Part shown: positions 13,001 to 27,000 of the stretch, in pieces
Position numbering within the stretch: the stretch's first letter is position 1
Layout of the letters: each line of letters begins with the position of its first letter
Assembly (NCBI RefSeq): GCF_048564905.1
Contig: NC_132989.1
Span: 108,602,257-108,666,256, forward strand
DNA: 64,000 bases
Direction: 5' to 3'
Source of the DNA: Vicugna pacos
Taxonomy: Eukaryota; Chordata; Mammalia; Artiodactyla; Camelidae
Position numbers and translations under genes: made by a program
Notes under the pieces: generated by a model
What the model was told of the DNA's origin: nothing
What the model saw: only the letters and a program-made list of their open reading frames with translations
The model's database searches: none

Positions 13001-15009
13001 CCCCCGTAGGGTTCAGAGCCCTTTGGGCACAGCCAAGCACAGCACCAGAGGCTTGTTCATAAACAATGCGAGTCTGGCAAGGCGCTTCATACTCCAACAC
13101 TCAGACCTCTAAATGGGGTCCCCCTAAGGTGTGTGTTCCCTGCCATGATTGGGCAAGGAGGTTTGGATGTGCAAATCCACCAGATAGCAAGGGTTTAAAC
13201 TGAAAGGCTGAAAAACTGGATTTTAGCATTTCAATTGAACTTTTTTGGAATTACACATCATTGGGTCCAGACGTCTATTTTGTTGAATCGATGACTTCTC
13301 TGGTTGTAAAGACACCGTTATTTATGTATCACTGTGAAGCAGCACTGCCTGCTTAGCCAGAACACCATGCTGTCCTGTCACCAGGCGCTTGCTTTTTGCT
13401 TTGCAAGAGGTATGAAATGGTTGTCATTCTTCCACCACAAGTACTTGCTTCACTGATAACTCAGTGACACCTTGGCACTCTGCTTCCAGGTCTTTCTGCG
13501 GGTGAAATGACTTTCTGTTCCACTGACAAATCTAGAGAGAAGCAGTTAGACCACATTTAAAGCAGTGCGAGGAGTTCCAATAGTGCCTGTGATTTTCAAA
13601 GACAGTGAAAAGCTGTGATGAAATTCGTGTCCATCCAGGTATGGAATTATGTCATGGTGGCTGTTCGGACGTCAGTGAGCCACAGACACATCCGATTTCA
13701 GGCATATTGAGAGGGGAATGTATTTGCATTAAGAATTGGTGAAATGTGGTCTGTTTATCCCCTTTAAATGAGACACGACACGGATCATCCTCCCTTTTCC
13801 TAAATAATCCTGAGGGACAGAGAATTGACTCTTTCCTTGCACCTTAAGGCAGAGTGTTTTTTTTTTAAGCTTTTACTATTTATGGGAAAGGTCTTAATCA
13901 TACTAAACGAAATCTGCATTTCTGCATCTTCCATTCGCTGGTTTTCATCCCATCATTTGAGATTAAAGTGAAATGTCAGATACTCACTCAGAGTGTGTCA
14001 AATATTTTTTAAACTCTTAATAAGAATCCATTTCTCTGCTCTAGTAAACAGCCTCCTGTGCAAAATTGTATCTCGGAAATTTTCCATCACACATCAGCAC
14101 ATTAAGCTGCAGTATCTCCAGTCTCCTGCGGGCAGCTGGGTTTGGTAGAGTATCACCTTATTACTGACTATGCTCATCTCATTCATGTTTCTTTTTTTCT
14201 TTTTTCCTGCTGCTTTCTCTGCAGCTGATTTCCCACAGCTGCATTTCCCACTGCCCCACCTGCCCCCTGCTGCCCTCTGCACATTCTCAGGGTTGCCTGT
14301 GGAGCTGTGGTTAACTAAGTCATTCGTTCGTGCCCCACGCCAAGGGCACAGGCAGCTCTGCTCCACGCCGGCTGAGACATGGGGTGCAGGGTGCCCTAGT
14401 CTGGCGCATCCTGAGACGCTGGGGTCCTGCTGGTGTGGGAGGGCTGTTGCGCGGCCACCCAGGTGCAGGGCCAGTAAAACAATGGCCTGAGTTGGAAATA
14501 GATCAAAGGTGTGTTCCATGGTGTCTGTCCAGCCTCTTGTCACTCAACAGTCCTGTGGCCTTGGGATCAGTTCCAACTCCCTAAAGTGTTTGAAGTGACA
14601 GTGCCTGCTTAGGGGAGCAGTTGTAGGTCTTAAAGGAGGTGACATGGGCATGGACCAGCCACACTTCACTATATGAAATACTCCATACTTGCACGATGTG
14701 TTTGGGGCAGAAAATAGGCCTACTTCATCCTCACAGTTTAACTCCCAATTTAAGCTGAATCACAGGAAAATCTATAAGACTGTTACCAGACCTTTTCCTT
14801 TTTGAGTTGAATTTTAAATCAGATACCTTTAGCGATTTGTTGTAACTAGCTGTTGCTGCTTTTTTTTTTTAATTTCCTTTAGTCTTTGACATGGATATGG
14901 GATGAACAGCTTTATGTCAATTTTTTTATATTAACAGACTTAGTTTTTTAGAATACTTTAAAATTTAGAAAAAATTTCAGCAGAGAGTTCTCGTGTCACT
15001 CTCGCCTCC

Positions 15010-15060
<51 letters not shown>

Positions 15061-18000
15061 TCCCCTGTTATTAACACCTTGCATTATGTGGTACATTTGG
15101 TATCATTAGTGAACCAATACTGATCCATTATTATTAAAATCCAAAGTTACCGTGAAGGGTCCGTGTGTCCTAAGAGTCTGTGAGTTTTGATAAATTACTG
15201 GCATGATGTGTCAAATTGCCAGATGTTCATAACCTGTTGGCAATACTTGTGAACATTTTTTTCCAGTAATATTTTTTAAGAACAGGGTAGTTTCTGATTG
15301 CCTGGCCATAGGGTGAAGATTGAGAATGACGTTTCTGTGGCACGGATAAAATCTGAATGAAACTGCTTTATAGAGAAGAGACTCCGTGGGGAAAAAAACA
15401 GAGGAGAGAGCATAGAACAACCCGGGAGCGAGGACTTTGTGGAACCATATGGATACCAGACTCTGGCTTCTCCTTTCATTCACTTCCTCTTACAGCCTCT
15501 TGGGATGATTCCACTCCCTCTGCATCCTTACTGGAAAATGCCCACCTGGCATTCAGTATTTCTTAGTTTCATAATTCTTTCTGTCTGACTGCCACTCCTG
15601 TGGCCTCTTCTCCTATAACTGGGGCACTCCTTGCCAGCATCTTTGACTTTTGAGAGCAGCACATACACACAACCTATAAAAAAAAAAAAAGGCAGCTCTG
15701 TCTTTTCAGGAAATTTCAGTAGAGGAAGCATTAAAGCTACCATTCTTCTCCCTAAACGAAACAATTGCCCTGAACCCCTCAGTGGTCGCTCGAATCCTGT
15801 TTACTGAGTTGTTATGGCAACTATTCAGGCGCGCTATGCAAAGACCGGGATAAATAGCCGTAAATGAAGCTGGGTTTAAGGCAGGGGGGTGGTGTTCTCA
15901 GGGTGGACTTTCCAGGGTCACAATGAAATTGCTTGGCTTTGTCCTGGCGTGGTTTTTTTTTCTTTTTAATATTAGTCATCTTTTAAAATTCAGCGTCTTG
16001 GGACATTTCAAATGGCTTCCCACTTTTGCTGGCACATGTAAGGTGCTTTCTTTGCTCCTGCAGTCAGAAGTATCTTCAGCAATTGCCATCCCGCCAGCCT
16101 CGCCAGGCTGGACTTCCTTTCAGTAGAATCAGGAATGAATTAGGGAAGCAGAGCCCAAGACACCACATAAAAGACCGGGAACACCAGCAAGCCAAAGAAA
16201 GCCCGTTTTTGTGTCTGTCAGCTCAGATGCTTCTGGCCCGGACTGCTAAAGATGCAGCCATTTACAGTGGACAAAAACTGAAGGGGGGAAAAGAAACCCA
16301 AGGTAGGGATTTTTCTCTTATTTGCACTGCTTAAAAGTTTCATGTACCTCACAATGATTGCAGTAATGTAAAATTTGGCAGAGGAGTTTTTTAAACCTGA
16401 GAAAAACAGCTTTTGCCGTCTCTCTGAGCAGCAGAAGTGTTTCGTTTCTGAACAAATGGGTAAGTGCTGATTTTAATTGCGTGTCCACGTTTGAACTGCT
16501 AATACTTTGTAAGAACGAAGGCTGTAACCGCTTGGATAAGGCGTTGATAATGCAATGTTATTTTTGGTGTGGAATTCATCTTTTATAGGAAAAAGCATTT
16601 TTAATATTAGGTTGCAGTGGGAAATGGTGAGAGGTGGTTTCCTTTGTTTGAATTTATGTCAAAGAATTCTTCTTTAAAAGCTTCCGTGCTACAGTGTTGC
16701 AGCTTTTTCTTTGCCTTGTACTTTGTTTATATGAACCTTTACGGAAATCGGCACAAGAATCAGCATCTTTTTAAGCTGCATTGTGAACTGGTTTGTGCAC
16801 AAGTATGGAAGTGGGGGAAATTACAGGAGTTGACTGGTCACCTGTGGAATATCATGTGCTAGTTTCACACAAGCGTGAACCTGCCAATATTTTACAGTCT
16901 GCCTGGAGAAACCTGATGAGGCACTTTTTTGCTGAGGTTCCCCAGAGCAGAAGTCCCCAAAGAAAGAATAAGACTGTCTGATATGCTAATCTCTGCCTCA
17001 GCCTCCGCTTGAATGTGTTCAGCTGATGGCTATTCAGTTGCTAAAAGTGCCCTTTAAGGGAATAAGTGTTTTAAATGTGAAGGCGGTCTTTCATATTAAA
17101 TTGAGTTACATTTAAAAGAAACGGAATAATAATGTGGCTGACTGCCACTTAGCTAAATCTGTTTTCAGAGCAATAAAAACGCATGTTAGAACATTTTATT
17201 TTTACCATCAGTTTTTTTTTTCAGTCTTAGGGGTAATTAAGCTGACATAAAATTAATAACCGTCAAAAGAGAAAAATGGAGTATGAGTCATCTTCGGGAA
17301 AGTGCCTGACATTTCTGTCTCTTTCATGGTGTTAAAATCCTGGATTTTCTCACCTGTATTTCTGTCCTTAAATATATGGACCCCTAGTTCCAGAAGCCTG
17401 TTGTTATTTGCAGGGAGGGAACACTCACTCTCTGATGAGTAGAGTTTCACTCTCCCTGATGAGTACCATGGTTGTGGGGGAGGGCACATTCGCTTACTTC
17501 CCACCTGCGGGGTGCCATCTGCCAAGATGGGTAGACATTTGCCCCTGTGCCCAGAGTGGCCTATAGCCACAGCTCTGTCGCCGCAGCCCTCCTGCTGTGC
17601 AGTTTTACTTCGGCCAGTCTCGATGAACTTCTTCAGTAGCATCCAATCAGAAAGCTGCCCAGTCCAACGTTTGAGCCAGTCCCAGACCACCCATCAGCAA
17701 TATGCAGACTATAATTGTGTGTGTGTGTGTGCGCGCGCGCACTTGTGGGTTCTAGCCTGAGCGGCTCTGCATTAACATTTTCACAGGCAGCCCTCTTAAC
17801 GTGTGATGTCTGTTAGTGACTTTGTTGTAAAACTCACCATCGCTCACCCAGCATCTGTACAAAGGACTAATTATAAAAGCCATTGTTACCCTCAATGGCT
17901 CCGGAGCAAAAGGTCTGGGTTCTGGAGACTAAAAAGTGGGAACCGGTGCTGGATTGCAGTGTGGTGCTTGGGTTCAGAGTCTGACCGTCCCTGGGTTTTC

Positions 18001-21000
18001 TCACAGCCCTGGAGGAAGCTGCTCTGCCTCCTTAGCATTTCCCTGTGTTGGCCTTTCACCCTGGGCAGTTCCCCTCCTCCTTCCTCAGGCCAGCTCTGTC
18101 CCTGACACTGCTCACTGTAGTAGTATTTTTCAGTAACTATAATAAAAACATATCGCAGTAGTTACTAGGTTTCGCCTGCACCCCTCCCCAATGTAAAGGC
18201 AATACTTACTGATTATAAAGTATTTGGAAAATATGCAAAATACCAAAAAAATTACAATTTTAAATTACAGCTACCTATATTTTTACCACCTAGAGACAGT
18301 CCTGTTTACATTTTGTTGCATATATACTCTTTTCTCTAAGGTGGGCTCATAGTCTACCTCAATTAAGTAACTCACTTTTTTATTAATTTAATATATCTTA
18401 GAACATTCCTGTGCTTTCTTCGTGACGGTACAGAATTGTCAGTGGCTGTGGTGTCAGATTTCTATTATTGGATGATTTCCTTTATTTGTTGTTGTAAACA
18501 ATGCCCCTTGCTGTATTATTCATATGTGTAGACACTTGTGCTCATTTAAGACTGTTTCCTTGAGGTAAATTCTCGGAAGTTTATTTGCTGAATCAAAGTG
18601 TGCACATTGTTATGACTTTGTGTACCCGTACATGTGGCCAACTTGCCCTTCAATGTGGCCAACTTTGCCCTTCAATAAGGCCAACAATAACACGAAAAGT
18701 TTTTGTGATGTACAACAATGGATTCAGAGCCTTACTATATAAAGAGCCTTTACAAATCAGTAAGAAAATAACAAATATTTTAGTGGAAAAATGACCAAAA
18801 CACATGAACAAGAAATTTGCAAAAGGTGTAATACAAGTGGAAAATAACCTGATTTGCATATGTTGAACCATCCTTGTGTCCCTGGGATGAATTCAACTTC
18901 ATCATGTTGTATGATCTTTTTTATGTGCTGTTGGATTTTGTTTGCTAATATTTTGCTGAGGATTTTTGCATCTGTGTTCATCAATGATATTGGCCTGTAG
19001 TTTTCTTTTTGGTCATGTCTTTGTCCAGTTTTGGTATCAGGGTGATGGTGGATTCATAGAATGAGTTTGGGAGTACTCCCTCCTTTTCAGTCTTTTCGAA
19101 GAATTTGAGAAGCACCGGTATGAATTCTTTGTATGTTTGGTAGAATTCCCCAGTGAAGCCGTCCGGTCCTGGGCTTTTGTTTGTAGGGAGGGTTTTTATT
19201 GCTGATTCTGTTTTATTTCTAGTGATTGGTCTGTTCAAGTGATCTGTTTCCTCTTAATTCAGACTTTGTGGACTGTATGTTTGCATAAGTTTGTCCATTT
19301 CTTCTAGGTTGTCCAATTTGTTTCTGTATAGTTGTTCATCAGTCTTCTTGACTTAACTTTTTCTTGCCTCCCCTGGGACCATATTCCACCAGTTTTCCTC
19401 TTGTGCTGTACAGGGTTCCTTCTCCCAGGATCCCATCTCCTTGTTAATACTCTTCATTGTATTCAAAAGTGTATTTATTAATGTAAAAGAAAGGGGAGGT
19501 GGGGAGGATACAGCTCAAGTGGTAGAGTGCACGCTTAGCATGCACAAGGTCCTGGGTTCAATCCCCAGTACCTCCTTTAAAAATAAATAAATTAATAAAA
19601 CCTAATTACCCCCCCCGAAAAAATAAAATAAATTTAACCAAATAAATAAATAAATACATAAATAAAAGAAAGGGGAGGTGGGAGTGAATAAGAATTTGAC
19701 TGGGCTCCCCCTTGAGCAGCCTTCTTTTCACTGTTCAGCATTTCCAAAGAGTCCATGCCCATTTTCTTATTTCTAATGCTATGTCATGCAAGCTACCCTG
19801 GCCTCTCTTCTGCTGCAAGCTTCCAGGTACAGTTTTTCTCTGCCCTGCCTTCCTAATCCCCACCTCCACCTCCCAGCCCCAGGGCTGTGGCATCACCAGC
19901 CACCTCCTCCTTCCTGGCACTCTGACCCAACCTCTCCCCCTCCCTCCTTCCCCTGCCCCTCTTGCTCTTGACTGGCTCCCAGGGTGGAGGCCTGGCCTCG
20001 GGTCTGGCCCTCACCTCCTCACCTGTGCTGTTCCTAAAGAAACTTGCACTTCTCTCCTTCTGCCCTCAGCCCAGGTGAGTACCTTTCCACGGGGTTTTTC
20101 CCAGCCCAAAACACTCCTCTAAGCTTTGGACTCAGAGTCCAGTTTTGTAACTTGCTTTTTTTTTCCCCCCCCTGGCTCTGCTTGGCCTGCACTTGACATT
20201 GAAATGTGCCCATAATTAAATTTCACATCCTTTTCCTTTCATCTCCTTTTTTAACCATTTGTTAGTTGATCAGGTTGGGGTGGAGTGTCTCAACCTTGGC
20301 ACCTCTGACATTTGGGACAGGACAGTTCTTCACTGTGGGGCACAGTCCCATGCATTATAGGATGTTTGGCAACAGCCCTGCCTTCTACCCGGAGATGCCA
20401 GGAACAGCCCCTCTCCCCCGGTGTTTACAGACACCACCCACTGCCCCTCAGAGGGCAGAATTGCCCCTGGTTGAAAACCACTGGCTTAAGGTATCCATGC
20501 CGATTATTTCTTTGGTTTTATCCTTATTTTTCCTTTGCTCTTGATAAAAATGGCATCTACGGACGATGTAAGTTGTATCACAGCACTTGTTCCGGCTTTG
20601 AACCCTGTTGGCGCTGTTGCATAGATGGTGAAAATTGTATCATTTAACGTTTTTCAGAGGTATTGAGTCATTGAGTTAAACATGCATTACTGTTTTCTTT
20701 CCTAGTAAATAGTACTAGAAAATTTGAAATTGGGGGGCCTGGGGGGGCACCCTGAATATCAGCGTGCCTTGCAGGATTACGTAATCACTCCGTGCGATCC
20801 ACTTTCTCAGATGAATGGCTGCCCTAGTTTCCGCCCCTCTGCAAGGATAAAGCAGCTCATTAAAGTGTGCCAGATGCCTCGTTTGTCAGTATTTCTTTTA
20901 AAAGGAAATACTGTTCAGCTTTGGAACTCTGTGACAGACTCAGCTTGCCTTTATGAAATGAAAGCGTCCCCACTAAAAAACATGGCAGTATCTTCCCCTC

Positions 21001-24000
21001 TTGCTCCTCTCCACACTCACAGTGGTGAAAATCTCACCAGCAAACAAATGTTTTAGTTACTGTTTCATGACGCCTTTCAGAAAGTGTCCTTACATACAGG
21101 AAAATGAAGTGTGACTGTGCGCCATCAGTTGGGTTACTGAGATTTCAGCCTTCGAGTTTTAGGCATAGGATGAAGGGTTTGAAAAGGAAGTCTTTCAGGC
21201 AGACCCTGGTGTCGTTTTCGATGGGACAGTTTAATCAGGTTGTGGAGATATGTAAGTAGAAGACCAAGACGAGTTTTGCTGGGCAGGAGAAGCAAACCCC
21301 CGCCAGTGACTCGAGCCAAATGTAAAGCATCTTTGATATGTTGATTGTGGCTTGAGCAATTGCAGAAAGAAAATTAGCCTGGCTTGGCGTCTTCTCTTTC
21401 TTTCTCTTTAACTTCTTCTTTTCCTTTTGTTTGTGTTGGTATTAACTCTGAAATGTTGGCCTCTGTATTTGATTCAGTGACTTCATGGCATCAGTTCCAG
21501 TGAAGCTGAGACTGTTCAGTTTACACTGAGCTGAGGGCATACGGAATGAAAGCCTGTAGAGCCTTTTAGTCAGAGGCACCTTGCAAATTAGGGAAATGAG
21601 GTCCTGTGTGCAGGTGGAAGGGCAGGTTGGACCTGGTTGTGATGTCATGTGATATGGATTTCCAGGGTTCAGAAAGACACAGCCTGTTAATGCTGGTGGG
21701 GGGCAAATAATCAAAGGTGCAGAAAGGTACCCAAACCACACATTTCAGTGGAACTGACCATCCCATAGACCAGCCATCGTCTGTGGCCCGGTTGCATCAG
21801 CAAATGGGCCACTTCTGCTCAGGAGCGCCTGCTGTCCAGAGCCGTGCTGGAGGCATTTCCTGGTTTACACAAACTTGGGGCTCTGCCAATGTCGACAGAG
21901 TTAAAGCCTTTCCCTTCTCATGCTCTATTAAAAAAGAAAAATTAACTACAATACAATTGCCACTTGTTCTCCATTACTCACCTTTGCCTGCTCAGCACAC
22001 ATCCACTCTCCTTGTTACAACACGTCGATCTAAAGTCCATAAATGATTGAGAAAGTGGTTTGGGAATATTCGAAGGGTTTTTAGCAATTGGCCCTGGTGC
22101 ACAGGCTTTTCTGTTCTTTGTCCTGCTTTGGTGAACTGGTTGAAAACATAGATTGCACTCCATCGAGGGCTGTGGGGACCATCACCCACCAAGGATGCAG
22201 AGCCTTGAGGTGGTGCAGGTAGAGGATAGACCTGACTGCTTGGCGTACAGGGACAGATGGAGCAACACTCTTCAGTGGAATATTAACCATAGTGAGGCCT
22301 GGGTGCAGAAATGTAGGAAGGTATGCAGAAATGGAGAGAGCACTTCTGAATCATTTCCATTTCGGTTACTAAATCATGGCCTGGCCTCAGATCACAGTTG
22401 ACGATGCCAAAACATTGATGGGGGGATATGTGGATTTAGACCCGGGAAGCTTTTTGAGAGCATTCACCAGCGTCTGACGTACCATAGCAGTGCTTCTAAA
22501 CAACACTGGCCTGGACCCATGGTCTCGTGGCCCAAATCACCAAATTTCACCTCTAATTCAAACCTTACCCCATCCAGCCCAGTCACTCTGTAGCAGTCAG
22601 TTAACCTTTTTCTACATGTTCCAGGGCTAATGGCATAAGACTTTCACAGTTCTCAAGGGACAAGTTGATTTTGTTGCCATTTGCTAGTGAAGAAGGGAAT
22701 CTGTCCTTCAGGCACGGTAAAATAAACAGGATTGTAAAACAGGTTCCCCTTTCAGCATGTCTGGATTAAAATGATGAGCGAAGATGTTATCAGGAGGCTG
22801 TGTATCATGGTGGACTGAGCGAAGTTTTATAAGAAATGCTGGACTCACTGCCTCTCACCAGCCACGTGATGTTGGTCTGTCAAGTTCTCTCATTTGATGG
22901 AGTGAGGATAGAAGTCACCATTTTTAGGGTGATTACAAGGTTAACCGTGACCCAGCCTGCAAAACTCCCAGCTCAGACCCTGGCACGCACTGGCCACTGA
23001 CGGTCGTGGTGGCTGATGAGTAATACTGATCATATTTATGAGTCTGGAAAGAGGCAGTGTGTGTGTGTTGGTGGAGCCCTCTGACACGGCTCTCCCAGCA
23101 CAAAGAGGTGTTCATTTCCTCTCGTGACTCATCTTTTGAACTTACCACTTACTCAACTCAGTAGCACGTCCTCAGAATTTACAAAGGACCTGCATCCACC
23201 TGGGGGAAGATGTGTGGAAAGACAAATTCGTGGGAAAAGTATTGTCATAATCCTGAAAACTGCTCTTTAATCCAAGAGTGAACAACGTGGTCAGTGTTAA
23301 GTGAAGCAAGTAGGATCACTAAAGGAAGTGCCTGAAACATGTTGTTCTAAGGACGGATGAGGAGAAAAAGTGTTCTGTGGTCGTACATACGCTTTCTGTT
23401 TCCTATGTGTTTCTTGGATTTGGGGTCATGTTCTCATTGGGCCCTTTCGCCAGGCTGCCGGAAAAGAGGAGCATCCAGATTTAAGCTTCTTGAGCCACAC
23501 AACTAGAAGCCTGGCCTCCTGGTGGTCTGGCTCTGTGATGCTGGGACACCAGCAAGAGCCAGTCCTGTCGGGGCCCCAGGGATGGGAATAACCTGGCCTT
23601 TGAACACCGCCTGACCTCCTGTTTCCTAGCAACTTCCAACTGCGCAGCGGAATATTTTGTGGTGTTCCTAATTTATACTTCGTGGATACTGGCTGTGTCT
23701 AAGGCTGGCTAATTTCCCATTATGACTTGCAGACAACCACTTTAATACATGAATAAGCAAACCAAAGGACTCCTAGGCAGCTGCACCCACCAGCACCCCG
23801 TTGTCACCAAGCCCTCATTTTCCTTCGGGAAAGTGGAATTTACCAAGGACTTGTCAATATGGTATCACATCTCTCAGGGCAGATGGCGCTGAACAGTTTT
23901 CAAGTAAAATTCCCCATTTGATTTTTTTTCTGATACCCCATCCTGTGTTCATGAATATTGATAAATCAGCGACATCCTTACGGTTCTTTCAGGCAGATGT

Positions 24001-27000
24001 GGAGGGGTAGCTGATGAGATCGGGTGATTTCTCAGCCTTCTTCCAGCTCTCAGATGACGTGAACCTGATAAAAATCACATTCTTTCTAATATTTCACATC
24101 TTTGGGTTTTGACTCCAATTTTTCTGAGTTGCTATTTTTATTTTCACACATTTTAATGACATAGTTCAAATTCCTCGGTCCTAACTTGGTTTTTCTATTT
24201 ATTTGTCTCTAAGAACGCTTGTTTTCTTCTGCATCCTAATTTTTTTAAAAGGAAACGTTTGGGGAGCAACAAGTATGGTGGATGATCTCCAGTTTCTAGT
24301 GGATCAGGAGTTTTTTGGTCCCTGAAATTCAGAAACTTTAAAGCCAGAAACCACACAGGTGTATTGTCCAGATTATTATCTGTACATTGACTTATGCTAG
24401 CATGGTGGCATGTCTCAGAATTACTGATGTAACGCCGTACGAATAATCACTCTGGCTGAATATTACATTCTCAGTTTGACAGATTTTCCTGGGCGTTGGT
24501 GGATGTGTGGCTCCGGGGCACATGGCTCTCCTTCCTCTTCCTGCTTGACATTTTCTCCCTCAAATACCCTCATCACGTCGACAAAACTGGGTGACTGTGC
24601 AGGCGACACCATTAAGTTCCACAGCTATTTCAGCATTTCCATGACTGAGTGGAGCCTCCTTGCCAACATGGATAGAGACTGACAGCTGCCCTCCTGATTT
24701 GTGTTTCTGGACATGGTTTTTTTCAGAGCCAGTCGGAATAGAGAGGACCCTGACCCATTCAATACGGTGGACCAAGAGGTGGAAATTGAACAGCGATGAA
24801 TAAAGAGGGATTCAAGTTTAGTTTAGCAAGAGAAAGAGGGTTTAATTAGATCAAAATGGCAGCAGATTAGCCCCAAGACGGAGGCTGGTCTGAGGATTTC
24901 CAGATGGGATTTGTGCTAAGGTTTGGACCTTCTGTTGGCTTGACCGTGTTTTGTGATCTGATTTAGAACAAATCTCTTCACCTTCCTTCCCTCTCTCTCG
25001 GTTTTTCTCTGTGTTTGTCTGAGGATCTCTTTCAACACATAGCAATTGACTCTCAGGATCAATTTTTTAAAAAAAATCTTGAACCATTGAATGCCTAATT
25101 TTAAGCTTCCATGACCTATTCAGAATTGTAAGTTTCCTGTCCAGCTGCTCTCTCGTCCCTCTGTTGTTTTTACTCCTTCATTTGCATGAACTTCTTCCTT
25201 TTCTTCGCATGGACCTCTGTGCCCTAGTTCCTCTTGATCATGAACCCACCTCAGGATTTCATTATTTTCTTGCCTAGTTGGATTCATTGGTAAACCTTTA
25301 ATTTTTTTTTTTAATTTGAACACAGCATACATATTGTGAAGAGTGCTCAAATCTCAAGTGTCCGGCTTTGAGTGCCCACAGTGGGAGCCCGTACATCCAA
25401 CTAACTCCCAGGTCTGGAAGGAGATGTGAGCCACTTAGTCATGGACATGCGGCATCTGTAAGATACTTGTCTCACTGACCTTGCCTCCCTCCAGATAGAC
25501 GTCCTTGTCTTAGGTGTTCTCCGCTCTCTGATGCCACAGTGTGCTGGACGATTTTGAGAAACATGCTTTGAGGGAGTCTAGTGCCCATTTGCACCAGCCT
25601 TGGAGGAGGAGACCTCCCTGGTCTGGCCTCCGTCCCTCGAAGCCTTCCCGCATTCCTGAACCTGATGTCAGCCCTCCCACTCCGGCACGTGACCTCACCT
25701 CGTCAGCCACCAGAGGCCTGAGAATATCTGTTCTCAGCCAACTCGCCCGCCCTCTTCTGCGGCATCCTATTTCTTCTCTCCCTCTCTTTGTCAGGACCTC
25801 ACTGCTCCCTAAAAACCACCCCGTCCCAGGTCTCCTGCCTATTTGGCTGTTTCTGATGAGGCCACCGTGTTGTGGTTCTCGCTGTGGCCACAGAGCCTGG
25901 GTTCATGCCTTCTGTCTTTGATTCTGCCTTCTCTGACCTAGACTGGAACTTGACCACAGCTCTGTGATGTCTGTATGGCTTTGGCATGATACACCAGCTT
26001 ATGTTGCCATCGCTGACCTCTGCTCCATTGCTCATTTGCCCTCTGGGTATTTTTGCGGCTTACGGTACTAACCACTATAGAGCTTTAAGCTACACACCAA
26101 CCTTGTGTTTCCACCAGGGATCTTGGTGTTTCTGGAGTCTAAGCCCCTTCCCTGCTGGCGCCCCCTCCTTCTCAGGGATGATTCTTTCCTTTTTGGCAGG
26201 ACTTTTTCCTATGTTACACACACGCTTCCTACCCCCTCAGTCCCTCTTTGGGCGGACCCCCAAATTTTCAGTGAGAAGACATAAAATAACTCAGCGAACA
26301 GTGACCTACACAGCGTATAACTACGTATGAGGGCCGCATTTTATAAGAAGCATTTGTTTAGAGGCTCCACAGTATCAGAACTTTGTATTGATGAATCTGC
26401 AATTCCTTTGGCCCTTCCTCAAGGTTGCAAAATGGCTGCCAAAGTGGCAGCCATCACATCTTCACAGGACATCCTTCAGTTCTTTCAACAGATAGTTTTT
26501 GAGTATCTGTGTGCTCTTGGGTGCATCTCTGCACAAAGCAAACAAAGGCTTTGGCCTCTTGGAGTAAATATTACCCCCGAAAGGAATCAAGGCTGGGCCA
26601 AAAGGAGCAGCTCTCCTTTTATTAGGAAGAAAAAATGTCAGTAGATTTGCCTTACATCTCCCTGGTCGTGGCTTCTCTGCTTGGTTCTAAGGCCAGCCTA
26701 GGGCCTGTGGCCGAGCTTCATTCCACAGGAAGTTAGGAGAATGAATATCTGGCAAAGGTGAATGGGTATGCAGGGTTGACTTACAATGATCTCGTTCCCA
26801 GGACAGCTGCCCTGAGTACAGTGGGAGCTCCACCAACAAGGGGTGGGTTCATGGGCTCCCCTGGAGAATAAAACTTTAGATGAGGAGTGCAGGGGCTGAA
26901 GATGGAAATAGAGAAATACAAAAACGTTTGGGTTTAAAAAACATTTTTTTTTAGTGGAGGTACTAGGAATTGAACCCAGGATTTCACTCATGCTGAGCAC

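Noticed and set aside
14094-14543. 149-codon minus-strand frame and overlapping plus-strand frames
   Set aside because: There is no recognisable domain, all frames overlap one another, and the local GC content explains the openness.
18757-19238. Reverse-transcriptase-like protein gene on the minus strand
   Set aside because: It is a truncated, frame-broken LINE-1 ORF2 fragment, not a host gene.
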